DNA from: an uncultured Bacteroides sp.
GTDB taxonomy: Bacteria > Bacteroidota > Bacteroidia > Bacteroidales > UBA11471
DNA length: 5,876 bases
Direction of reading: 5' to 3'
Assembly (NCBI GenBank): GCA_905210875.1
Contig: CAJLYN010000146.1
Span: 1-5,876 of the forward strand
Below are positions 5,238-5,876 of the stretch, piece by piece; position 1 is the stretch's first letter, and each line of letters starts with the position of its first letter. The notes beneath the pieces were generated by a model. It had not been told where the DNA came from and searched no databases. It was given only the letters and a program-made list of their open reading frames with translations. The translations under genes and the position numbers were made by a program.

Positions 5238-5276
5238 AACAAAGACGAACCTCTCTCGGGGGTTCGTCTTTGTTTT
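5238..5276 (+). terminator. Strong intrinsic terminator after truncated proA
   Basis: A perfect 14-base-pair stem pairs 5238-5251 (AACAAAGACGAACC) with 5261-5274 around a nine-base loop. The descending arm ends in TTTGTTTT, giving a U-rich tail on the plus strand; no T run follows on the minus strand. It begins 45 bases after the proA stop. The bases between the stop and the hairpin (5194-5237) encode nothing recognisable. Confidence 0.8.
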
Positions 5277-5348
5277 GTAAAGGGAAAACCACAGGGAAGG
5301 GGAGCGGTTCAGGAGAAGGCTTGCGCGGATGATGAAGGAAGAAAAACC

Positions 5349-5400
5349 CTCTTTGCTATAATGAGAGTGCGGTGTGGCAACTGTCCTCAAAAGCAAAGGG
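5349..5400 (+). promoter_or_regulatory. tnpA leader stem-loop masking the ribosome binding site
   Basis: CTTTGCT (5351-5357) pairs perfectly with AGCAAAG (5392-5398); T5350-G5399 (wobble) and C5349-G5400 extend the stem to nine pairs. The descending arm runs into GGGAGG (5398-5403), the Shine-Dalgarno sequence for the ATG at 5414, so folding would hide it. In the Salmonella IS200 element a 5'-leader hairpin is known to repress transposase translation in this way. A TATAAT preceded by TGC (5354-5362) sits at the top of the first arm and resembles an extended -10 promoter, though a promoter there would start inside the leader. Confidence 0.55.
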
Positions 5401-5413
5401 AGGTCATTCAGGA

Positions 5414-5737
5414 ATGAACGACGTAAATCGTTTAACGCATACGAGAGGTATGCCCCGATCATGTGCACATGCTGGTAGAGATACCGCTTAAAGTAGTAGT
5501 CTCCAGTTTCATGGGGTATCTCAATGGGAAGAGCAGCCAGATGATCTACGAAAAATTTCCAGAACGAAAGTATAAATATGGAAACAGGGAATTCTGGTGC
5601 CGAGGGTATTACGTGGACACAGCAGGCAAGAATGCGAAAAAGATACAGGAATATGTTAAACATCGATTAGAAGAGGACAAAGCCGGAGGTCAACTGACAA
5701 TGGGGGACCTCTAAACCCGTTTACGGGTAGCAGGTAA
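5414..5737 (+). pseudogene. tnpA: IS200/IS605 TnpA (Y1 HUH) transposase, internally deleted and frameshifted
   Basis: Three pieces in different frames together spell most of an IS200-type transposase, a single-strand DNA transposase normally of about 150 residues. Piece one (5414-5446) reads MNDVNRLTHTR, the family N-terminus. Piece two (about 5445-5711) resumes with E-V-C-P-D-H-V-H-M-L-V-E-I-P, carrying the HUH pair H-V-H, then S-S-F-M-G-Y-L-N-G-K-S-S, F-W-C-R-G-Y-Y-V-D-T and Y-V-K-H-R, where the tyrosine is the likely catalytic Y1. Piece three (5714-5737) reads N-P-F-T-G-S-R and stop. The junction near 5441-5447 removes roughly 45 residues and shifts frame; a second shift, as if one base were lost near 5711-5713, creates a premature TAA (5712-5714). 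Both catalytic motifs survive but the fold cannot be complete. A GTG at 5463 allows an 83-codon open frame that is probably not a functional protein. Confidence 0.82.
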
Positions 5738-5850
5738 CCGTCTTTCGTAACTGGCAGACTGCAAAAGCGCTTACAGGTGTTGCCGGTATCAGAGCCTTTC
5801 AGGCATTTACCTTAAAGCCGCCGGCTACCGCGGGGGAGGGGGATATTCAC
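5738..5850 (+). other. Right-end hairpins of the IS200-like element
   Basis: After the tnpA tail there is a chain of small hairpins: AGCGC (5766-5770) with GTGTT (5777-5781, two wobble pairs), GCCT/AGGC (5794-5797 with 5801-5804), and a degenerate GC-rich inverted repeat in 5817-5842 around CCGCCGG. IS200/IS605 ends carry subterminal hairpins that TnpA binds, and the last one fits that role, although its arms no longer match well. Bases 5851-5876 contain nothing I recognise and do not continue the missing half of proA. Confidence 0.4.
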
Positions 5851-5876
5851 TTCTTCTCCTGTGTTGTTGTATCGCG

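Larger units (their letters stand above)
5349..5850 (+). mobile_element. Decayed IS200/IS605-family element
   Basis: The stretch holds a structured leader (5349-5400), a broken tnpA (5414-5737) and a hairpin-rich right end (5738 to about 5850), the usual order of an IS200-type element, which has no accessory tnpB. The boundaries are estimates. The left limit is placed at the first leader stem, the right limit just past an imperfect GC-rich hairpin and ATATTCAC (5843-5850). No target-site duplication is expected for this family, so the ends cannot be proven from this sequence. The element cannot move on its own because the transposase is interrupted. Bases 5277-5348, between the proA terminator and the leader, hold no feature I recognise. 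Confidence 0.7.

Noticed and set aside
1..5876. CRISPR arrays, tRNA, rRNA, toxin-antitoxin or phage-defence genes
   Set aside because: No regularly spaced direct repeats, tRNA-like arms or recognisable defence domains were seen on either strand; a new defence system is not supported here.

Overview
The window looks like chromosomal DNA from a member of the Bacteroidota, most likely an anaerobic Bacteroidales. Several start codons lack a Shine-Dalgarno sequence. Two genes carry matches to the Bacteroides-type -7 promoter element (TAnnTTTG), and the protein families fit that group. The genus cannot be fixed from sequence alone; a gut-type Bacteroidales of moderate GC is a reasonable guess.

Layout from left to right. 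Positions 2-226 (+) hold the C-terminal end of a DUF5131 protein. Positions 289-981 (+) encode a secreted WG-repeat protein with six repeats on an exact 34-residue period. It converges with a block of four minus-strand genes. In transcription order from the right these are type I L-asparaginase (4102 to 3023), a small ABM-fold monooxygenase-like protein (2947 to 2672), an Hsp20 small heat-shock protein (2275 to 1841) and an arginase-superfamily protein (1784 to 1023). The block is not one simple operon: a terminator-like hairpin follows the asparaginase gene, a strong hairpin follows the ABM gene, and a textbook intrinsic terminator follows hsp20.

The most informative regulatory signal lies upstream of hsp20. 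A near-perfect sigma-54 (-24/-12) promoter is followed by a good ribosome binding site and preceded by repeated TGACA/TGTCA-type boxes that could bind an enhancer-binding activator. This suggests that hsp20 is switched on by RpoN plus a bacterial enhancer-binding protein rather than by the housekeeping sigma factor.

Right of the asparaginase gene, a 434-base intergenic region separates it from a divergent proA. It has a promoter-like motif facing right and several nested inverted repeats, and may hold a structured RNA or a dispersed intergenic repeat. proA (4537-5193) has its own Bacteroides-type promoter but stops after 218 codons, about half the normal length, before the region that carries the catalytic cysteine. 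A strong terminator follows at once. Beyond it lies a decayed IS200/IS605-family element (about 5349-5850), whose tnpA has lost an internal segment and carries a second frameshift near its 3' end. The right end is therefore a site of gene decay or rearrangement, and the left four-fifths is ordinary chromosome with interesting control signals.
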